Assembly: GCA_016861345.1 (NCBI GenBank)
Contig: BOLD01000005.1
Coordinates: forward strand, 152,616-216,615
Direction: 5' to 3'
Source of the DNA: Oligoflexia bacterium
GTDB lineage: Bacteria > Bdellovibrionota > Bdellovibrionia > Bdellovibrionales > Bdellovibrionaceae
DNA length: 64,000 bases
A program made the translations under genes and the position numbers. The notes under the pieces were generated by a model, which saw only the letters and a list, made by a program, of their open reading frames with translations, did no database searches and was not told the DNA's origin. The stretch's first letter is position 1; every line of letters begins with the position of its first letter. Below are positions 1 through 9,600 of the stretch, one piece after another.

Positions 1-893
1 TCGATAATCAACTGACCTGATTCAATTTTAGAGAGATCAAGTAGATCATTAATCAGAGCAAGTAAGGTGTCGCCAGATCTTTTGAAGGTTTCGACATATC
101 TGGTTTGTTCCTTAGTTAAACCTGAATTTAACAAAAGATCAGCCATTCCGATTATGGCGTTCATCGGCGTTCGTATTTCATGGCTCATGTTTGCCAAAAA
201 TTCAGATTTGGCCTGTGATGCCTTGATGGCTTCCTCTTTGGCAAGGATAAGAGCAGCTTCTGATTTTCGCTTTTCGCTGATCAGTTTATTCAACCAAAGT
301 CCAAAAAGTGAAAGTAGAAGCACAATCACAAGACTCCGGATAATCATTGATTTTACTTTTTTCTGAGACTCTTGAACATAAAGATCGACAATCTCGTTTG
401 TTACAAGTCCGATTTTTTCGTTTAATGAAAAAAGAATCCCCATTTCGGAATCACTTGGAAGAAGGCGGTGAGTTTTTCCGCTTTTCAGTATGTCAGTAGT
501 GTTGCGAGAAAAGGAATCAAGCAGATCTCGAAATTCATCAAGTTTATTTTTTATTTCGATCGAAGGAGCAGGTTGAATTTCGATTTGGTCTTTGCCATCA
601 ACGTGTAGATAGATCGTTCCTCCATTGCGAAGAACAGTTGCGTGGTCAGATAGAAAGCGAAGGGTACGGTTGTAGGCAGTTTGAACACCGTTGATTTCAA
701 GCAGAACTTCAGTCAGGCATCTTTGATTCAGCATACGCTGCCGACCGGCGATATTAATCAGAGTAGAGTCCATGTTGAGTGACTGGATCATTCTCATCGT
801 ATCGACGGACATAAAGATGGTTAAAAAAACGATCACCGAAGTGAAAAAGGGGATTGAGTATTGAATGAGGGGTGCGTTTTTTTTAATAATCAT
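1..893 (-). CDS. Sensor histidine kinase with PilJ-type sensor region, 3' end beyond window
   Basis: Reads leftward from ATG at 891-893 and leaves the window at base 1 after about 297 codons. A membrane segment near residues 9-28 is followed by a periplasmic part containing [12 protein letters not shown], the signature of the PilJ-type N-terminal sensor domain also found in NarX-like proteins. A second membrane segment lies near residues 183-203. A HisKA phosphoacceptor region follows, with [20 protein letters not shown]; the histidine in SHEIRTP is the expected phosphorylation site. The ATPase domain and any receiver domain are outside the window. The signal sensed is unknown. Family assignment is firm; the final architecture (simple or hybrid kinase) cannot be told. 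Confidence 0.88.
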   Translation of the reverse strand, partial: MIIKKNAPLIQYSIPFFTSVIVFLTIFMSVDTMRMIQSLNMDSTLINIAGRQRMLNQRCLTEVLLEINGVQTAYNRTLRFLSDHATVLRNGGTIYLHVDGKDQIEIQPAPSIEIKNKLDEFRDLLDSFSRNTTDILKSGKTHRLLPSDSEMGILFSLNEKIGLVTNEIVDLYVQESQKKVKSMIIRSLVIVLLLSLFGLWLNKLISEKRKSEAALILAKEEAIKASQAKSEFLANMSHEIRTPMNAIIGMADLLLNSGLTKEQTRYVETFKRSGDTLLALINDLLDLSKIESGQLII

Positions 894-1107
894 TTTGTAA
901 TATATCTGTTAAAGATCATTGAACGTGAAGGATATGAAATCAAGAAAATCAATGGGTTAAATCTATTGGTGAATCATTGTGTCATGAATGTGATTGTCTC
1001 ATCGGGAATCATGAGAAAGTAAATCGGAAAATTTCTTAGATCACGAGGTGTCCCTTGTTTTTTGTGAAGTTCTATTAGAGGATTTCCCTGATTGGTCGGA
1101 GGTTTTT

Positions 1108-2310
1108 ATGCAGGACATTCATCAACGAATTCGAGATATTCAACATTTTGGAGAAGAGGGTGGAGTTGTTCCAGTAATTGATGTTGCCTCGACTTCGACC
1201 TTTCTTAATCCTGAGGATATGGAACGAGCATTTCATGGAGAGATGGAGGGGTGTTACCTCTATAGTCGTCATTCAAATCCATCGGTAAATATGTTCTCTA
1301 AAAAAATGGCTGCCCTTGAGGGTATGGAGTTTGGTCTAGGTACTGCGAGTGGTATGTCGGCTATATCCTCTGCACTTGAGCAGATAATGGGTGATGGAGG
1401 GGAGATTATTTCATCCCTTACTGTTTACGGTGGTACCTATGCTCTTTTTAAAAATGTTTTTCCGCAACAGGGTATTCAGGTAAAGTTTGTCAACATTGAA
1501 GATCTTCAAGAGGTTGAGAGGGCAATTACACCCAGAACCAAGGTGATTTACACTGAGACTCTCAGTAACCCTTTATTAAGAGTTAGCCCTTTGCAGAAAT
1601 TAGGTGATCTTTGTCGGAAAAGAAATATCAAATTAGTTGTCGATAATACCTTTACCCCTATGCTAATTAACCCTTCAGTGTTTGGAGCTGATGTTGTTGT
1701 GCATTCTTGTACAAAATTTATTTCTGGTGCCAGTGATCTGATTGCTGGAGTGGTGTTATCGAGCAAAAAGTTTATTCATGAACTTATTGATTTGAATCAC
1801 GGACGAATTATGCTCAAGGGTCCAGTGATGGATCCCCGTATTGCACACGAGCTGTATTTGCGGCTTGACCATTTGCCAATACGAATGAAGGCGCATTCAG
1901 CGGCAGCTCAGTACTTTGCTGAAAATGTGGAAAAGGCGGGAATTAAAATTATTTATCCAGGCCTTAAAAGTCACAATCAGCATGATTTGATGAAGTCGAT
2001 GATGAATCCGGGATACGGCTTTGGTGGCATGATGGCAATAGATATGAAGGAATCCAAGAAAGCCATGAGACTTGCTCAGCGATTACAGGACGAAAAATTT
2101 GGTTTGTATGCCGTTTCTTTAGGGTTTTCACGCACTTTGATGAGTTGCCCGTCTGTGAGCACTTCCAGTGAAATCACGGCCGAGGACCAGGCAAAAATGA
2201 ATCTTTCTCCTGGCTTATTAAGGCTGAGTATTGGATTTGTCGGTGATCACCAGATCATGTTGGAACGTTTTGTGAAATGTTATCGTGAGTGCGAGAAACA
2301 TAATCCCTAA
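1108..2310 (+). CDS. Cys/Met metabolism PLP-dependent lyase or sulfhydrylase (methionine gamma-lyase/cystathionine gamma-synthase family)
   Basis: A 400-residue protein of the trans-sulfuration PLP enzyme family. Visible landmarks are YSRHSNPSVNMF (substrate and phosphate-binding Y-x-R and NP-[ST] motif), GTASGMSAI, and VHSCTKFISGASD, whose lysine is the predicted Schiff-base residue. Such enzymes act on cysteine, methionine, homocysteine or O-acylhomoserine; the exact reaction cannot be settled from sequence by eye. The frame is open upstream to 1048, but ATG at 1108 is preferred because CGGAGG lies at 1097-1102 with good spacing and residue 1 then matches the usual family N-terminus. It stands alone on this strand and is followed by a structured non-coding stretch. 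Confidence 0.85.
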   Translation: MQDIHQRIRDIQHFGEEGGVVPVIDVASTSTFLNPEDMERAFHGEMEGCYLYSRHSNPSVNMFSKKMAALEGMEFGLGTASGMSAISSALEQIMGDGGEIISSLTVYGGTYALFKNVFPQQGIQVKFVNIEDLQEVERAITPRTKVIYTETLSNPLLRVSPLQKLGDLCRKRNIKLVVDNTFTPMLINPSVFGADVVVHSCTKFISGASDLIAGVVLSSKKFIHELIDLNHGRIMLKGPVMDPRIAHELYLRLDHLPIRMKAHSAAAQYFAENVEKAGIKIIYPGLKSHNQHDLMKSMMNPGYGFGGMMAIDMKESKKAMRLAQRLQDEKFGLYAVSLGFSRTLMSCPSVSTSSEITAEDQAKMNLSPGLLRLSIGFVGDHQIMLERFVKCYRECEKHNP

Positions 2311-2438
2311 TCTTCGTATCACCCTGAGAACTTTTCAAAAATAACTCTCAGTTTTCTAAAAAATATGAGATTCTGTCTTCACTGAGTTGCGCAACTCAGT
2401 CTGCTGAGGAAGGGCTCAGCATCTTAACGGAGGAAGGC

Positions 2439-2510
2439 ATGATTGATCCAAATTTCAAACTACAAATGCCAGAGCTTCGCGGGCTAGTTGTTGGGTCTCA
2501 TCCACCTTAG
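2439..2510 (+). CDS. Possible 23-residue peptide
   Basis: ATG at 2439 is preceded by GGAGG five bases upstream, an unusually good ribosome-binding site for a chance frame. The product would be 23 residues, beginning MIDPNFKLQMPELRG and ending SHPP, with no signal peptide or membrane segment. It lies between hairpins in the preceding candidate structured region. It could be a leader peptide or a spurious frame; no homologue is recognised. Confidence 0.25.
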   Translation: MIDPNFKLQMPELRGLVVGSHPP

Positions 2511-2603
2511 CAGTTTCTCCGACCATAGTTACTCTTAAATTTTAAAATTACATACAGGCCTTGGAGCCTGCTGAATAAGGGTTCAGATAACAGAACCTGC
2601 AAA

Positions 2604-2628
2604 AAAGCCCGCCTAAAATGCGGGCTTT
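2604..2628 (-). terminator. Rho-independent terminator overlapping the end of the 171-residue gene
   Basis: AAAGCCCGC and GCGGGCTTT form a 9-bp stem around a 7-nt loop. Read on the minus strand the stem is followed by a run of T (TTTTTT), as expected. The stop codon of the minus-strand gene ending at 2613 lies in the loop, so its last codons form one arm. The hairpin may also stop transcripts coming from the plus strand. Confidence 0.75.
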
Positions 2629-3128
2629 GCTGTTTGTAAATAATAAGACTCGCTCAGAGCATCAACCACAATTTTGAGACAGCGAAAGAGATAGGTTTGC
2701 TGTTGGGGGTTAAGTTGGTGATCATCTTCTTCCATGTAAATAGCCTCAATCATGTACTGTAAAACATGGGGCTGGGTGTACACATTTTGATGTGAGAGAA
2801 AGTTTTCAATCGAGAGTTCATTTTTTCGTGCAAGAGAGTGGAAAATCTCTTCATTTTTTTCATATATGCTTTTTATGTATTTCTCAGTCAGTTCTTCAAA
2901 GCGGCCCTTGGTTGATTTGGAAAAGATACGCCAAATGACCATGGCTATGTAATAACCAAGATCAGCAGTTTGATCGTCTGTATTTGTCTTAAGATAATTC
3001 ACAACGAATGCTGCGAGAACAGGCTGTTTTTCTAGAAAGTCATTTGAAATAGCCTTTGCTTCTTTCTGAGTTTCGGTCATTGAAACTGATTTCCAAGTCT
3101 CTTCAATTAGTTTCTGTGGAATAATCAT
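2613..3128 (-). CDS. Hypothetical cytoplasmic protein, 171 residues
   Basis: Not recognised. The predicted protein is soluble, mostly helical and acidic, with no signal peptide or membrane segment. It starts MIIPQKLIEETWKSVSM and ends in TAKPAF. It is a stand-alone gene with its own terminator built into its 3' end. It is divergent from the exported-protein gene at 3275, with which it shares a promoter gap of about 145 bases. Sustained length and the terminator placement support it as real; no function is offered. Confidence 0.7.
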   Translation of the reverse strand: MIIPQKLIEETWKSVSMTETQKEAKAISNDFLEKQPVLAAFVVNYLKTNTDDQTADLGYYIAMVIWRIFSKSTKGRFEELTEKYIKSIYEKNEEIFHSLARKNELSIENFLSHQNVYTQPHVLQYMIEAIYMEEDDHQLNPQQQTYLFRCLKIVVDALSESYYLQTAKPAF

Positions 3129-3274
3129 TCCTGTCCTCTTTTCATGCCGTTATTGAGCGGACTGTCTAATTATGAGACACCGATTTGTCGTTAAAGTCAA
3201 ATATATGGCTTTCATAGGTAAATGCTGTGGAATAAATCCTGCTAGTAGACCGGTGTTACAAAAAAGGATTGGCT

Positions 3275-3832
3275 ATGAAAAAGAAAAATATATTTGTATT
3301 ACCTCTGTCTGTATTATTAGTTGCAGGTCTTGTGTCAAAAGCTCAAGCAACCTGCGATGAGCATTATGCTGGTTTAATCGCTGTCGAGAAAGAAAAGCAA
3401 TTAATGCATACCATGAAGTCCACGGGACTGACTATTTTAACCCTGTTATTTCCACCAGCAGGTATTGCGAAGGTTGGGTCCGTGGCACTATCTAGTAAAA
3501 TGACCATTGATGGGGTTAAGGGGTACGCTAGTATAGACGAATTGGAGAGAATTCAGCGTATATTCCAACAGGCTGAAACGGAAAAGGGTGAAGATCTTGA
3601 ACATGTCCATCGTCTTGTGATGCAAGAAAGACCAGAGACCAGTTTAGCCTGGGTTGCTCGGGAAATCCGAAGTCGTAATATTGATGAGTTTTATTGTACT
3701 GAGGCTGGTTTAACAAATTATCCAGACCTATTAATGAGTCTTGGCGTATCAGAAGAGCTTGCTAAGAAGAGCCTTGGACTCTTTGGTGAAGTTCTAGTCA
3801 TTCCAGTTGAAAATAACAATAACGCAAATTAA
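3275..3832 (+). CDS. Exported hypothetical protein, 185 residues
   Basis: Starts at ATG 3275, eight bases after an AGG in AAAAAGGATT; a TTG two codons upstream is less likely. The first 25 residues are a classical signal peptide (MKKKNIFVLPLSVLLVAGLV then KAQA just before the mature CDEHY). The mature part has two cysteines and a hydrophobic stretch near residues 50-68 (STGLTILTLLFPPAGIAKVG), then charged helices. It is probably periplasmic or surface exposed. No family is recognised. It ends one base before the convergent 106-residue gene. Confidence 0.7.
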   Translation: MKKKNIFVLPLSVLLVAGLVSKAQATCDEHYAGLIAVEKEKQLMHTMKSTGLTILTLLFPPAGIAKVGSVALSSKMTIDGVKGYASIDELERIQRIFQQAETEKGEDLEHVHRLVMQERPETSLAWVAREIRSRNIDEFYCTEAGLTNYPDLLMSLGVSEELAKKSLGLFGEVLVIPVENNNNAN

Positions 3833-3833
3833 T

Positions 3834-4154
3834 CTAGCTTGCAGAAGAAGTTTTTTGTTTTGTTTGTTGGTGCCCACCAAATTTTGATTTCAAAACAGGT
3901 GGCCAGGCATGTGCGTCCCAGGTCGATGTTGAGCCACAATTGTGCTTAACAAAGACCTCAATTTTTCCATTTCTGGCTTCATTTTCAAGAATATCCTCAA
4001 TGTCCCCAGAACAGCTTGGACAGCGAATGTGAATTTTTCGATCAATGACGTTTTCTTTGACCTTATACTTCAATTTTTCGCGAGTTATAAATATCATTCC
4101 AACGACGGCGACAACAGCGATTGTCAAAACAAATCCAATCAACATCTCGTGCAT
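3834..4154 (-). CDS. Small membrane-anchored protein with zinc-binding-like cysteines
   Basis: A 106-residue protein with one membrane segment near residues 4-23 (MLIGFVLTIAVVAVVGMIFI) followed by a cytoplasmic tail with CPSCSGDIEDI and, 26 residues later, HNCGST. The CxxC plus His/Cys pattern resembles a small zinc ribbon, though only three cysteines are seen. It converges with the exported-protein gene upstream, leaving one base between their stops. Function unknown. Confidence 0.65.
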   Translation of the reverse strand: MHEMLIGFVLTIAVVAVVGMIFITREKLKYKVKENVIDRKIHIRCPSCSGDIEDILENEARNGKIEVFVKHNCGSTSTWDAHAWPPVLKSKFGGHQQTKQKTSSAS

Positions 4155-4281
4155 AACATCCTCTTTATTGCATGTGCGTGATCAAGGATATATAACGGAT
4201 GTTCTCAATAGAATCTTAAGTCTAAAATAAAAATAAATTTTTTGATCAAAATGAGAGGTCTCAATTTTAGAAAGTAAAGAA

Positions 4282-4761
4282 TTAGCTGACAGATAAGATT
4301 TCAATTTCTTTAACATCATCACCGTTTTCGATTGAGACAAAACTTCCAGATATCTGCCCCAGAAGGGCTTCTCCAAGGGGGGAGGCAGAGGTGATGATTT
4401 GAATTTTACGACCTTCGAACTGTAAGCTATGGCCTCCGCCGCTTGGCATAAAAAGAAACCATAATTTCTTTCCATCCATGTCTAAATGAATTAAGGCAGT
4501 CGCTTGAATTGGATCAGTTGGTTGAAAGCTCTTTGCGGGTACATTTTTAAAAGCTGCCAAGGCTTCTTTAGCGTCTAGAATTCTCTTTGATTGGGCTTTG
4601 ACGAGATACCCAGTTTCAAGTGCCCGAGTGTCGTATTCGTTCTCGGGCTTACTTTCTTCATGAGTGGCTTCTTCTTTGGTTTCTTTTATATTTTGCTCTA
4701 AAGCATGAATATCGGTTTCAAGTTGGGTGATAAATGCTTCGATCAGCTTGGCTTTATTCAT
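4282..4761 (-). CDS. GreA/GreB-like transcription elongation factor family protein
   Basis: A 159-residue protein with an N-terminal charged helical part (residues 1-75) and a C-terminal domain in which MPSGGGHSLQFEGRKIQII and TSASPLGEALLGQISGS match the FKBP-like C-terminal domain of GreA/GreB proteins (SPLGxALLGxxxGD pattern). True Gre factors have a long N-terminal coiled coil with acidic tip residues that rescue backtracked RNA polymerase. Here the N-terminal part is shorter and unlike canonical GreA, so it may be a Gre-like RNA polymerase secondary-channel regulator and not a cleavage factor. It lies 38 bases downstream of the metalloprotease gene on the same strand and may be cotranscribed with it. 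Confidence 0.7.
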   Translation of the reverse strand: MNKAKLIEAFITQLETDIHALEQNIKETKEEATHEESKPENEYDTRALETGYLVKAQSKRILDAKEALAAFKNVPAKSFQPTDPIQATALIHLDMDGKKLWFLFMPSGGGHSLQFEGRKIQIITSASPLGEALLGQISGSFVSIENGDDVKEIEILSVS

Positions 4762-4799
4762 TTAGTCATTCACCTTCATTATACTCATAGTCCTATATT

Positions 4800-7457
4800 C
4801 TATGGTTTTGGGTCTTCTGGCATCAAGGTTAAAATAGCCAATTCTGATAGAAGCTCCGCCTTTGTCACGTTCACAAGCTTTGAGTCCTCAAGAGATTGAA
4901 TCGCTGCGGTGAGATCTTTATAACTTAATTCAGAAGGCAATTTTTTTGCTGTTTCAAGTACCTTAATCACATTCTTCATCAACTCAGCCTTAAGTAACTC
5001 CTTTTCCTCTTTGAAAAGTTCTGTATTTGATTTAATCGATTCAGGATAGCGCTCAGGTGATACGTATTTCACGAGCAGGAATTTCAGATTATCTTGAGCA
5101 CTCAGGTCTTCAAGCTGGAGCTCAATTTCCTGATCATAGACCCTTACCTTTTTAGGAACTTGGCGAGAGAGAATATTCTCACGTGCCATCTTAAAGAGAT
5201 CTGGAATATCCGCCTGAGATATTTTGAGTTCTGTTCTGTATTTGAATATGAATTCATTTGGCTTTTTCTGAGTGTCTTTTTGATCAGCTTCAAGGGATTT
5301 TGTTGATGACTCTGGTATTGCATAGCGCAGGGGAGATACTGGCAAGACAGCGACAAGTATAGCCCGATTTAAACTCTGATCAGCTTTGATTGCAGCGGCT
5401 TTCATTTCTTTCTTGTATTCTTCGAACTGAGCTTCAGTGAGATAGGGATAATCAGTCCAGGTCATTTGTTGAAATAATCTATCAAATTGATTCTGAAAAA
5501 AAGTTCCTTTTTGTTCGGGATCTGGCATTAACCAATTGAGAATGCCTTTGATATTTCCAACCTCAGCCATATCCTTGGATAGTTTTTCTTTTAAGGAAAC
5601 TCCATCTTCTGAAATTTTATCTTTGACGGAGCTATCAATAGCGGATTTTAAACTAACCAATGGGTCAAAACCTTTACCCTCTGCCAAATAGAGGATTTTA
5701 TTCAGGCTTGTAAAATTATGATTAATCTCAAATGTTGGTTTCTTTGATGGAGTAAATAAGCCTTCCTCTTTGACTGATTCGATTGTGCTTTGCCAGGTGT
5801 TAAAGACCTGATTCTTCATGGCTTTACGAATTGAGTAAAGTGCACCCATTAACGGATTCTGGAGGTCATCAAATCTTTCACAGCCGTAGATACTTTTTCC
5901 TTCAGAATTCGCAACGGCAATATGTTCATCTGAGCAGTACTTATACTTTTCAATTTCCACAGGGCGATTCAAATAGGACCAGTTAATAAAGTGTTGATCA
6001 TAGGGAAGTACGCTTTGTTTTAAATAGGCTCCATTAATTGCTGTCGTCAGCATGTTCGTATAATCCATGACGGTAGAGCTTAGTGGAGCGCCGACATGAT
6101 TTTCCTCTTTAACATAAGTTTTTGAGATTCGAATTTTTTCTTTATCTTGAGTGGGTGCAGTTAAACTACCGGCAAAATTATGTCTCATTCCGATGGCGTG
6201 TCCCATTTCATGGGCAACAACTGTTCTAATCACATCTAGAGCAACCTTTTGACGGTGCGACTCTTTTGCTTGGGAAAGTTCAGCTAACGTTCCCAGCTCG
6301 CTCTGATTTAAGAAACAGAAAGCTGATTTTGCGACTATATTTGGTACGTCTACATCCAGTTGACTACCTTTTGCCATTAATTCTTTTGCGATTTTATACC
6401 AAGAACTTGTGAGAAAGACTTGAGCTCTTAAAATCTCCCCAGTGACGGGGTCTGGTTGGGCCGAGGCATAGGCAAATCCCGCACTTTCCCAGTTAATCCA
6501 TCGAACGATCATTTCACGCTCTTGAGGGAGATCTCCCGAGCTCCCTCGTGTTATTCCAACAAAGATGTCTCTTCCAAGAGCCCGATTCCAATATTGCCCA
6601 GCTTCAAAAACGGCTTGAGCAATTTCTTTTGGTGTGTTCTCAGCGACGACCAGTTTGATCGGTCCAGCTTCTGGAGAAATGTCCCACTTCATGGCGAAAG
6701 GAGTTGGATAGTCTTTGCCGGCTTGATTCGCGAGAGTTAAAAAACTGCCGATTCTTTGATTTTTATCAAAAGCCAGTGGCTGAAATGTTTTACTGGGTGT
6801 GTAGGGGCGTAGTTCAAGTCTGAGAGTTCCTGTGGACTCAGTTTTTTCTAGCTTTTGTCCTTCGGTAATTTCCTCACTGAAGATTCGCGTGACTTGCTCA
6901 ATCGTCAAGCGATCATTTTCCATTTTGACAGAACGAAGATAAGTATCTTTCATTTCTATGGCCTCATCATTCCCACTATCAGCCGCTTGAAGTTTTTTTC
7001 GAAGATCCTTATTGTTCATGATGACTTCATAATTCGCAGAAAGATGAAGTGACTGAAGACCCTTTGATAGGTCAAAGCGGATCGAGTCTTGATCCTCGCT
7101 GACGATTGTAAATCGCTGCATTAAATTATCAGCTGGAATATCGGAATAGAGATTGTCAGTTGTGAGTTTAAAAAGGCCAAGTTGATTTCCTGATTTTTCA
7201 AAACTAACCAGAATTCCTTTAAAATCAGCCCACTGGGGTTTTCGTCCCCCGGTTCTGATATTTGGAAGAAGAAGAAAAGTCTTACCAAGGGACGATTTTT
7301 TGATCACCACTTCTGTTTCTGACGGAACACTCATAGATTCTTTTACGTCCCGAGGAGCAAGTCTCTCTGGTATGATTTGTTGCTCTATAATTTTCGTCTC
7401 TTTCATGCAGCCTTGAGAAATTAAAGCTGCAAACAGCAGCGCCCCATATCTTTTCAT
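4800..7457 (-). CDS. Zinc-dependent metalloprotease lipoprotein (metzincin type)
   Basis: An 885-residue protein starting at ATG 7457, preceded by GGGGGT. This start gives a lipoprotein signal, MKRYGALLFAALISQGC, with the lipobox cysteine at residue 17; a start 13 codons upstream would hide it. The zinc site is VAHEMGHAIGMRHN, matching the metzincin HExxHxxGxxH pattern. SSTVMDYTNM about 45 residues later looks like the Met-turn. The family resembles the large DUF5117/DUF4953-type bacterial metalloproteases. The long C-terminal half is helical and uncharacterised. It is probably anchored to a membrane facing the periplasm or cell surface; a predator could use it on prey proteins, but that is inference. 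Confidence 0.85.
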   Translation of the reverse strand: MKRYGALLFAALISQGCMKETKIIEQQIIPERLAPRDVKESMSVPSETEVVIKKSSLGKTFLLLPNIRTGGRKPQWADFKGILVSFEKSGNQLGLFKLTTDNLYSDIPADNLMQRFTIVSEDQDSIRFDLSKGLQSLHLSANYEVIMNNKDLRKKLQAADSGNDEAIEMKDTYLRSVKMENDRLTIEQVTRIFSEEITEGQKLEKTESTGTLRLELRPYTPSKTFQPLAFDKNQRIGSFLTLANQAGKDYPTPFAMKWDISPEAGPIKLVVAENTPKEIAQAVFEAGQYWNRALGRDIFVGITRGSSGDLPQEREMIVRWINWESAGFAYASAQPDPVTGEILRAQVFLTSSWYKIAKELMAKGSQLDVDVPNIVAKSAFCFLNQSELGTLAELSQAKESHRQKVALDVIRTVVAHEMGHAIGMRHNFAGSLTAPTQDKEKIRISKTYVKEENHVGAPLSSTVMDYTNMLTTAINGAYLKQSVLPYDQHFINWSYLNRPVEIEKYKYCSDEHIAVANSEGKSIYGCERFDDLQNPLMGALYSIRKAMKNQVFNTWQSTIESVKEEGLFTPSKKPTFEINHNFTSLNKILYLAEGKGFDPLVSLKSAIDSSVKDKISEDGVSLKEKLSKDMAEVGNIKGILNWLMPDPEQKGTFFQNQFDRLFQQMTWTDYPYLTEAQFEEYKKEMKAAAIKADQSLNRAILVAVLPVSPLRYAIPESSTKSLEADQKDTQKKPNEFIFKYRTELKISQADIPDLFKMARENILSRQVPKKVRVYDQEIELQLEDLSAQDNLKFLLVKYVSPERYPESIKSNTELFKEEKELLKAELMKNVIKVLETAKKLPSELSYKDLTAAIQSLEDSKLVNVTKAELLSELAILTLMPEDPKP

Positions 7458-7575
7458 TTGACCCCCAAATAAAAATAGATGGGGCATTTTTGCCACGAAA
7501 TAAGTGACTGATAAACCAAGGAATGGGCTTTGATAAATAAGAAAGGACTGTCAAAAAGTTTGTCAGAGTTTCTCT

Positions 7576-9525
7576 TTACTCAACCGATGGTTTGGATTCT
7601 CCTTCAATAGCTGGAAAGTACACCCTTTTTGGATTGATTTTATGACCTGCAGGAAGTCCTGTTCCAAGCTCTTCAGCGCGAAAGACTGTTTCAGGTAGAT
7701 TTAAAGACTGACGAAGCTCATTCATTGTTTGGGGAGCGAATGGGGCTAGCATAATCATTAAATTTTTAAGAACATAGAAACATGTAAAGAGAGCATCTTT
7801 TCGCTCAGCCTCAGGGGCCCGATCATCGTGGGGCTTAAACTGAGTAAAGAGCGAGTTGATTTGTCTGGCATAGTTTTCGATTTGTCCCAGCAAAGTCGAG
7901 TAGTCTCCCTTTTGCATTGAGCGAAGATACATTTGAACAATTTTAACAGTTTCTGCCTCTGCTTTTCCGATCAGCTTTCCTTCTGGAACTTGACCATGAA
8001 ATTTTGAGTGACAAGCAGAGATGGGTTTTTCAAAGGCCGCATTCATAGGTCCAGCGAGAAACTTGTTTCTTTCTGCAAAGTGTTCAAAATCAAAATTCGA
8101 GGCTTTTACAGGCAGGCTCAGCAGGGCTAAGAAGTAGCGCACTTGATCTGGAGAATAACCCATCTCAAGTAACTGATCACCAGTGTAGAAGTTGCCTTTT
8201 GACTTGCTCATCTTTTCGCCGTTTACCATGAGATGGTAGCAGCTTAAAATTTCAGTCATCTGCAAGTCGCCCTTTTGTGGCAGTTTTTGGGGGTCTTGCT
8301 TTTGACCCAACCACATTGACCCTTGCATGATCACATAGAAGAACACATTATCCTGTCCAAGAAATTGAACAACGGTAGCCTCGGGGTCACACCAAAAATC
8401 AGAGTATTGGTCTTGTTTTCTTCCTGACTGTTGAAGTGCGACTTGAGTAAAGACAATTGGCGCAATCAACGAATCTGGCCACACATAAAGAGTTTTCCCC
8501 TTCATTTCAGGATCAAGTTCAGGTGGAACAGGGATGCCCCAAGAGACATCACGGGTAATGGGGCGATAAGCCCACTTATCTGTTACCTGAGAGGGGATTC
8601 CAGAGGCTTCGAGTAGAGATTGAGCTTTCGCTAGATCAGTTTTTGAATCAAATAAACATTCAACTTTTTTCCCCGCGACATATCTTGATTTGTGCTTGGG
8701 TAGAGTTTCCTTAATTTCTTTGTATTTAGCTTCAAATTGATTTTCAAATCGGCACCCAATCAAAACTGTGTTGATGACCTCTTGAACAACTGCTGAACGC
8801 CATGTTTTTTGTTTTGTTTCAATCCATGCTTTCAGTGGATCGGCGACTTTCCACATATCGAGCCACCAGTGAGCAGTATCCTTCAGCTCTGGCTTTGCAT
8901 CGCTCAGCTGACTTCTAGGATTTTGCAGTAAGCTGGGATCAAACTGAGTGCTGCAGGCTTCGCACTCATCTGAATAGGCCTCTGTATTTGCACAATTGGG
9001 GCAGGTTCCACGGACAAAGCGATCTTGCAAAAAGCGATTCATTTTTGGATCAAACCACTGCTTGGTTGTCCGTTTTTCTAATAGTCCATTTTTATAGAGC
9101 CGTCGCAAAAAATCTTGAGAGTATTTTTCATGAAGGGGATAGGTTTCAGGACGAGATGTTCCAGTGAATACGTCTGTTTGAACGGAGTATTTTTTTAAAG
9201 TTTCTTTTTGTTGTTCGTGAATTGTATCAATAAACTCGCGAATCGTTTTTCCTGCTTTAACAGCAGCCACTTCGCTTGTAGAGCCATGATCATCATTTCC
9301 GTTAACAAAAAGAACATTTTCAGAGCCGATGAGCATTCTCATCCATCTGGCATAAATATCAGCGGGGACATGGGCTCCAGCTAGGTGTCCTAAATGCAGG
9401 GGGCCATTGGCATAGGGCATACCTGCTGTGACGACAACTTTCTTCGGTTTTTTAAACTGATTTAAAACTGAATGAACATCAGTTGGTGGAGAAAATTTGT
9501 TTTCGGGTTTAGAGCCTTGTTGCAT
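7576..9525 (-). CDS. metG: Methionyl-tRNA synthetase
   Basis: A 649-residue class I aminoacyl-tRNA synthetase that charges tRNA-Met and initiator tRNA-fMet. PLHLGHLAGAH carries the HIGH signature near residues 42-52. A zinc-knuckle CPNCANTEAYSDECEAC lies near 170-186, and KMSKSKGNFYTGDQ is the KMSKS loop. The anticodon-binding helical domain follows; no C-terminal EMAP/Trbp111-like dimerisation domain is seen. Its upstream neighbour was once the tRNA-fMet gene itself: the tRNA terminator still lies about 75 bases upstream, before the integrated element begins. Identification is firm. Confidence 0.97.
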   Translation of the reverse strand: MQQGSKPENKFSPPTDVHSVLNQFKKPKKVVVTAGMPYANGPLHLGHLAGAHVPADIYARWMRMLIGSENVLFVNGNDDHGSTSEVAAVKAGKTIREFIDTIHEQQKETLKKYSVQTDVFTGTSRPETYPLHEKYSQDFLRRLYKNGLLEKRTTKQWFDPKMNRFLQDRFVRGTCPNCANTEAYSDECEACSTQFDPSLLQNPRSQLSDAKPELKDTAHWWLDMWKVADPLKAWIETKQKTWRSAVVQEVINTVLIGCRFENQFEAKYKEIKETLPKHKSRYVAGKKVECLFDSKTDLAKAQSLLEASGIPSQVTDKWAYRPITRDVSWGIPVPPELDPEMKGKTLYVWPDSLIAPIVFTQVALQQSGRKQDQYSDFWCDPEATVVQFLGQDNVFFYVIMQGSMWLGQKQDPQKLPQKGDLQMTEILSCYHLMVNGEKMSKSKGNFYTGDQLLEMGYSPDQVRYFLALLSLPVKASNFDFEHFAERNKFLAGPMNAAFEKPISACHSKFHGQVPEGKLIGKAEAETVKIVQMYLRSMQKGDYSTLLGQIENYARQINSLFTQFKPHDDRAPEAERKDALFTCFYVLKNLMIMLAPFAPQTMNELRQSLNLPETVFRAEELGTGLPAGHKINPKRVYFPAIEGESKPSVE

Positions 9526-9600
9526 AGTTATACCTCTAAAGATCCAACCTTAGCTAAAATACAAGCGTGATGCATCGAAAAAAAGAGGCGTAAAAATGGA

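Larger units (their letters stand above)
2381..2632 (+). other. Hairpin-rich intergenic stretch, candidate structured RNA
   Basis: The 300-base gap between the PLP enzyme and the next gene holds five hairpin-forming sequences in a row. They are a perfect 20-bp palindrome at 2381-2400 (ACTGAGTTGCGCAACTCAGT), a 6-bp stem with hexaloop at 2403-2420 (GCTGAG/CTCAGC), CAGGC/GCCTG at 2555-2570, GGTTC/GAACC at 2580-2597, and a terminator at 2604-2628. A 23-codon frame with a strong ribosome-binding site lies between the second and third. It could be a small RNA, a 3' UTR, or a regulatory leader remnant. No known RNA family was recognised. Confidence 0.35.

Noticed and set aside
67..366. 99-codon frame on the plus strand
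   Set aside because: It lies opposite the histidine kinase, whose minus-strand frame contains clear HisKA motifs.
1048..1107. Start of the PLP enzyme at 1048
   Set aside because: No ribosome-binding site there; ATG 1108 has CGGAGG at the right distance and a family-like N-terminus.
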